Positions 14,001 to 15,594 of a stretch of 15,594 nt of DNA are shown piece by piece (positions within the stretch are counted from its first letter, which is position 1; the number at the start of each line of letters is the position of its first letter). A program made the translations under genes and the position numbers. The notes beneath the pieces are model-generated. The model was not told where the DNA came from and did not search any database. It saw nothing but the letters and a program-made list of their open reading frames with translations. This stretch comes from Oscillospiraceae bacterium (GTDB taxonomy: Bacteria > Bacillota_A > Clostridia > Oscillospirales > Oscillospiraceae). Location: assembly GCA_017627975.1 (NCBI GenBank), contig JAGAFT010000161.1:1-15594 (forward strand), read 5' to 3'.

Positions 14001-14403
14001 TATCCGTTATGTCGGAAATGAACACGACGTAGACGCCGCCGTATGCTTTGGTTTGCGCATAATGCCCGTAGTCGTCCACCCAGCGGACAGCACCGTCCCG
14101 CCGGATGATCCGGTACACGGCATAATCCATCTGCTCCTCGCTGGTGCTGATCTGATGGACAATGGATGCGGTAATCCGGTCATAATCCTCCGGATGCACC
14201 ATTCCCCGGAAGGTATATCCCGTCAGACTCTTGAACTCTTCCAGACTGCCGCATCCGTAGATATCGCAAACCGCCTTGTTCGCGTAAATCAGTTCTTCCG
14301 GCATTTCCGCCCTGTAGATAAAGAATCCGCCGGGCATGTGTCCGCCGATCTCCTCAATGATGGACAAGGTGTCCTCATTCAGTTCAAAGTTTCTTCCTTT
14401 CAT
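11008..14403 (-). CDS. Soluble hybrid sensor histidine kinase with PAS domains and two receivers
   Basis: A 1131-residue protein with no transmembrane segment or signal peptide, so a cytoplasmic sensor. Order: PAS/PAC at about 20-135 (ending ISDITDKK), a PAS-like region at 143-275, a short coiled coil near 280-310, PAS at about 318-432, a coiled coil at 433-468, a weak PAS-like region at 470-597, HisKA with phosphoacceptor His631 (SHEIRTPMNAIIG), HATPase with GNAVKFTPEGG (748-758), DTGIGMS and GSTGLGMPITK, receiver 1 (Asp924, Lys975) and receiver 2 (Asp1060, Lys1114). No HPt or DNA-binding output domain is present, so phosphotransfer must go to a separate partner. AGGAGG lies 9 nt before the ATG. 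It converges on the redox operon and shares its terminator; a regulatory link is not shown. Confidence 0.92.
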   Translation of the reverse strand: MKGRNFELNEDTLSIIEEIGGHMPGGFFIYRAEMPEELIYANKAVCDIYGCGSLEEFKSLTGYTFRGMVHPEDYDRITASIVHQISTSEEQMDYAVYRIIRRDGAVRWVDDYGHYAQTKAYGGVYVVFISDITDKKLELETDTATRDAVISTLTTAYNTVYLINDVVTEEMSLYHSDMNQVHDEAIHNALSHLRYTDTKTEYVNTMVAEADRERMQEQMSLPYILKRFETRDRFSVDFIRALDSGPRHYRIDFGKIHMPGGRTGVMMGFKDVDDEILQGRAYQKALEDAKKAEAENRRLNEEVQSAAKLAELMGSVSSLLTNMPAMSFSKEIATGKYLACNQAFAEYAGKTSPEEVIGLTDHEIFDQATADHFVEDDRKAMGMDKAYVFFEDVPNATGTAFRNLQTTKIIFREPSGQLCLLGMCVDVTEMTRIKTAEAEARTKQQVLEEKLALHEQLMEQEDRQKELDSMITAMASDYRSVYHVDVDEDDAVCYRADANDPGQTPVGVHFPYHERFREYCRRYVDQEYREGFLRFIDPEHIRQTLKTESIMAYRYLARRNGVEYYEMLRMAGVRHPGQRDDNLVHKVGVGFTVIDAEMRESMARNHALAEALAAAEEASKAKTAFLSNMSHEIRTPMNAIIGLNNIAMNEPSASEKVKEYLTRIGTAANHLLSIINDILDMSRIESGRMTIKSEEFSFAKVLEQVNTIISGQCRDKGLKYDCWMSGDVRDYYIGDDMKLRQVMINILGNAVKFTPEGGTVSLTIETLARFDGKTTLRFTFQDTGIGMSKDYLPKLFDPFSQEDSSTTSKYGSTGLGMPITKRIVEMMNGNIEVESEKGKGTTFTVTVTLLDSDRTSERREDGMLQTDDMCVLVIDDDPVACEHARLVLGQVGVRCEEALSGQEGIEMVKIRYARREPYNLILVDWRMPEMDGVETTKQIRKIVGSETPIIILTSYSWEDVAEEARNAGVDTFVAKPLFAGTVLDEFREAFRKKNSRLERETADLKGRRVLLAEDVAVNAEIMMMVLSMREIEVEHAENGRIATEMFAAHADGYYDAILMDMRMPEMDGLEATRLIRSMEKADAKSIPIIALTANAFDEDVQRSMQAGLNAHLSKPVEPEALFRTLESLIMA

Positions 14404-14461
14404 TCCTGATGGCCTCCTGCAGGATTCATTCTATCGCCTCTGTTGTTTTCATATTGTCTTG

Positions 14462-14470
14462 ATGATACCA
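14462..14470 (-). promoter_or_regulatory. Candidate extended -10 promoter for the hybrid kinase
   Basis: The minus strand reads TGGTATCAT, a TGn followed by TATCAT, about 60 bp upstream of the kinase ATG. No recognisable -35 lies 17 bp upstream. This is the best match on that strand in the region, but it is weak. Confidence 0.4.
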
Positions 14471-14519
14471 TATTTGCCGTCCGGATTCCAGCATAAAGCT
14501 GTTTTCTTCTCCGGGGTTT

Positions 14520-14530
14520 TATGATATGAT
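14520..14530 (+). promoter_or_regulatory. Candidate -10 of the epimerase gene
   Basis: Overlapping TATGAT hexamers occur at 14520-14525 and 14525-14530, roughly 42-47 nt before the ATG. The upstream -35 region (TTTTCT at 14502-14507) is a poor match. Confidence 0.3.
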
Positions 14531-14571
14531 GGAACACACAGGACATCTATCACTTTTTTGGAGGTTTTTCC

Positions 14572-15459
14572 ATGCAGCACATTCTGGAAAACGAAGCCCT
14601 GAAGCTTTGCATCGATGACGCCGGCGCCGAGCTCTGCAGCGTTCTGGACAAGGCCTCCAGCTGCGAGCGCATCTGGACCGCCGATCCATCCGTCTGGAAC
14701 CGGCACGCGCCGATTCTCTTTCCCTTTGTCGGGAAGCTTACGGACGGGAAATATCGCGTGGGCGGCCGGGAATACGCCATGAAGACCCAGCACGGCTTTG
14801 CCCGCGATATGGATTTTACATGCCTGGAAGAGACACCCTTCTCCGTTGCGCACCGGCTTCTGCCGACAGCCGCTCTTCAGGAGAACTATCCCTATTCCTT
14901 CTGTCTGGACATCCGGCATTCTCTTGATCCGGAAAATCCGCGTCTGCTGCACATTGCATGGCGTGTGGAAAACCGCGGCGGCGATCTCATGTATTATTCC
15001 ATCGGCGGCCACCCGGGCTTTCTGATGCCGGAAGGCGTGCGGAAAGAGGACTGCAGCCTGGTCTTCCCCGGCCGGGATCGGCTTACCTATTTCGGGGCCA
15101 ATGCCGCCGGCTTTGCATTGCCGGATGAAAAGCATACCCTCTCCCTTTCGGCCGGCCGCGCACCGTACGGGGCGGATATTCCCTCCACCTGGATTTTTGA
15201 GGAGCAGGCCATTGAAACCGTTGGCATAGCGCTGCCCGACGGAAGCCCCTTCATCACCATGCGCTGTGAACAGTTCCCCCTGCTCGCCGTCTGGGCGAAT
15301 CCGGCAGGTCCTTTCATCTGTCTGGAGCCATGGTTTGGCCGGACAGATAACGCGGGCTTCACCGGAACCCTGGCCGAAAAGCCCGGAATACAGACGCTTG
15401 CACCGGGCGGGCACAGGGAGATTTCCTACTCCGTCGAATTTCATTCCCTGGCATCATGA
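14572..15459 (+). CDS. Aldose 1-epimerase family protein (LacX/GalM-like)
   Basis: A 295-residue protein that would interconvert alpha and beta anomers of a free sugar. The length and motifs match the LacX subgroup more than classical GalM: RHAPILFPFVG (44-54), QHGFAR with His74, SIGGHPGF with His147, and CLEPWFGRTDN with Glu252, followed by KPGIQTLAPGG. The two histidines and the glutamate correspond to the acid/base residues of the family, as placed by motif. It is cytoplasmic, with no signal peptide. GGAGG sits 7 nt before the ATG. It appears monocistronic: divergent from the kinase gene and followed by a strong terminator. The specific sugar cannot be told, as no sugar transport or catabolic genes are adjacent. 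Confidence 0.9.
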   Translation: MQHILENEALKLCIDDAGAELCSVLDKASSCERIWTADPSVWNRHAPILFPFVGKLTDGKYRVGGREYAMKTQHGFARDMDFTCLEETPFSVAHRLLPTAALQENYPYSFCLDIRHSLDPENPRLLHIAWRVENRGGDLMYYSIGGHPGFLMPEGVRKEDCSLVFPGRDRLTYFGANAAGFALPDEKHTLSLSAGRAPYGADIPSTWIFEEQAIETVGIALPDGSPFITMRCEQFPLLAVWANPAGPFICLEPWFGRTDNAGFTGTLAEKPGIQTLAPGGHREISYSVEFHSLAS

Positions 15460-15470
15460 CAATCTGCAAC

Positions 15471-15517
15471 ATAAGAAATCAGGCTCACCACTTCAATCGG
15501 TGAGCCTGATTTCTTAT
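15471..15517. terminator. Strong bidirectional terminator
   Basis: A perfect 19-bp inverted repeat (15471-15489 with 15499-15517) around a 9-nt loop ACTTCAATC. The GC-rich core AGGCTCACC lies next to the loop and the AT-rich outer part (ATAAGAAATC) supplies weak A-U pairing and U-rich ends. It starts 12 nt after the epimerase stop and 8 nt after the stop of the convergent minus-strand gene. Confidence 0.9.
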
Positions 15518-15524
15518 CATTGTA

Positions 15525-15594
15525 TCATTCGCAAACGGACAAAACGGGACCGTTCGAGTACTTCGGCATTTCATTGCCGCGGATCATTGCTTTA
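15525..15594 (-). CDS. C-terminal end of an unidentified minus-strand gene (partial)
   Basis: Reading the minus strand from the window end gives an open frame of 22 codons ending in TGA at 15525-15527: KAMIRGNEMPKYSNGPVLSV then CE. It is below usual ORF length cut-offs, but the stop sits 8 nt before a strong bidirectional terminator, just where a convergent gene should end. I do not recognise the tail, and the body of the gene is outside the window. Confidence 0.5.
   Translation of the reverse strand, partial: KAMIRGNEMPKYSNGPVLSVCE

Larger units (their letters stand above)
14404..14571. other. Divergent intergenic region between the kinase and the epimerase genes
   Basis: A 168-bp region between two divergently transcribed genes, with both candidate promoters and no gene. 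No strong hairpin or operator repeat was seen in it. Confidence 0.6.

Noticed and set aside
1..15594. CRISPR array, insertion sequence, phage or toxin-antitoxin genes
   Set aside because: No regularly spaced repeats, transposase or integrase motifs, or small toxin-antitoxin pair was seen on either strand.

Overview
The window looks like a chromosomal stretch of a GC-rich, anaerobic Firmicute of the Clostridia type. The evidence is a DUF4093/RNase M5-like Toprim protein beside holA, strong GGAGG ribosome binding sites, a LacX-like epimerase, and an iron-sulfur/flavin-rich operon with no oxygenase, cytochrome or quinone genes. No rRNA or species marker is present, so the genus cannot be named.

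Layout. (1) 1-1826, minus strand: the 5' part of a tRNA-Arg(CCU), a second decayed tRNA-Arg(CCU)-like sequence behind a near-consensus promoter (TTGACA, 17 bp, TACAAT), a Toprim/DUF4093 protein, and holA. (2) 1827-2267: an AT-richer intergenic region with a minus-strand extended -10 for holA, a plus-strand promoter candidate, a 16-nt direct repeat, a palindrome and a strong leader hairpin. (3) 2268-10894, plus strand: a tightly packed six-gene redox operon, closed by a bidirectional terminator. (4) 11008-14403, minus strand: a large soluble hybrid sensor kinase. (5) 14572-15459, plus strand: a LacX/GalM-type aldose 1-epimerase, a 19-bp bidirectional terminator, and the last codons of a minus-strand gene that runs off the window.

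The six-gene operon is the main discovery candidate. It reads A1-A2-C-D-B1-B2. A1 and B1 are paralogous FAD enzymes of the phytoene desaturase/retinol saturase class. A2 and B2 are paralogous NAD(P)H-dependent flavin reductases with a C-terminal plant-type [2Fe-2S] domain and a shared, unusual N-terminal extension of about 55 residues. C is an 888-residue multi-cluster Fe-S flavoprotein built around a glutamate-synthase-beta-like NADPH module. D is a complete HypA-like zinc/nickel protein, with no hydrogenase or urease in view.

The inferred scheme is that NAD(P)H electrons enter through A2/B2 (FAD, then [2Fe-2S]) and are delivered to A1/B1, which would reduce or isomerise C=C bonds in a lipophilic or conjugated substrate. 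C would supply or balance electrons from NADPH or low-potential carriers. Substrate, direction and the role of D are not determined by the sequence. No carotenoid synthesis genes (prenyl transferase, phytoene synthase) are present, so classical carotenogenesis is unlikely.
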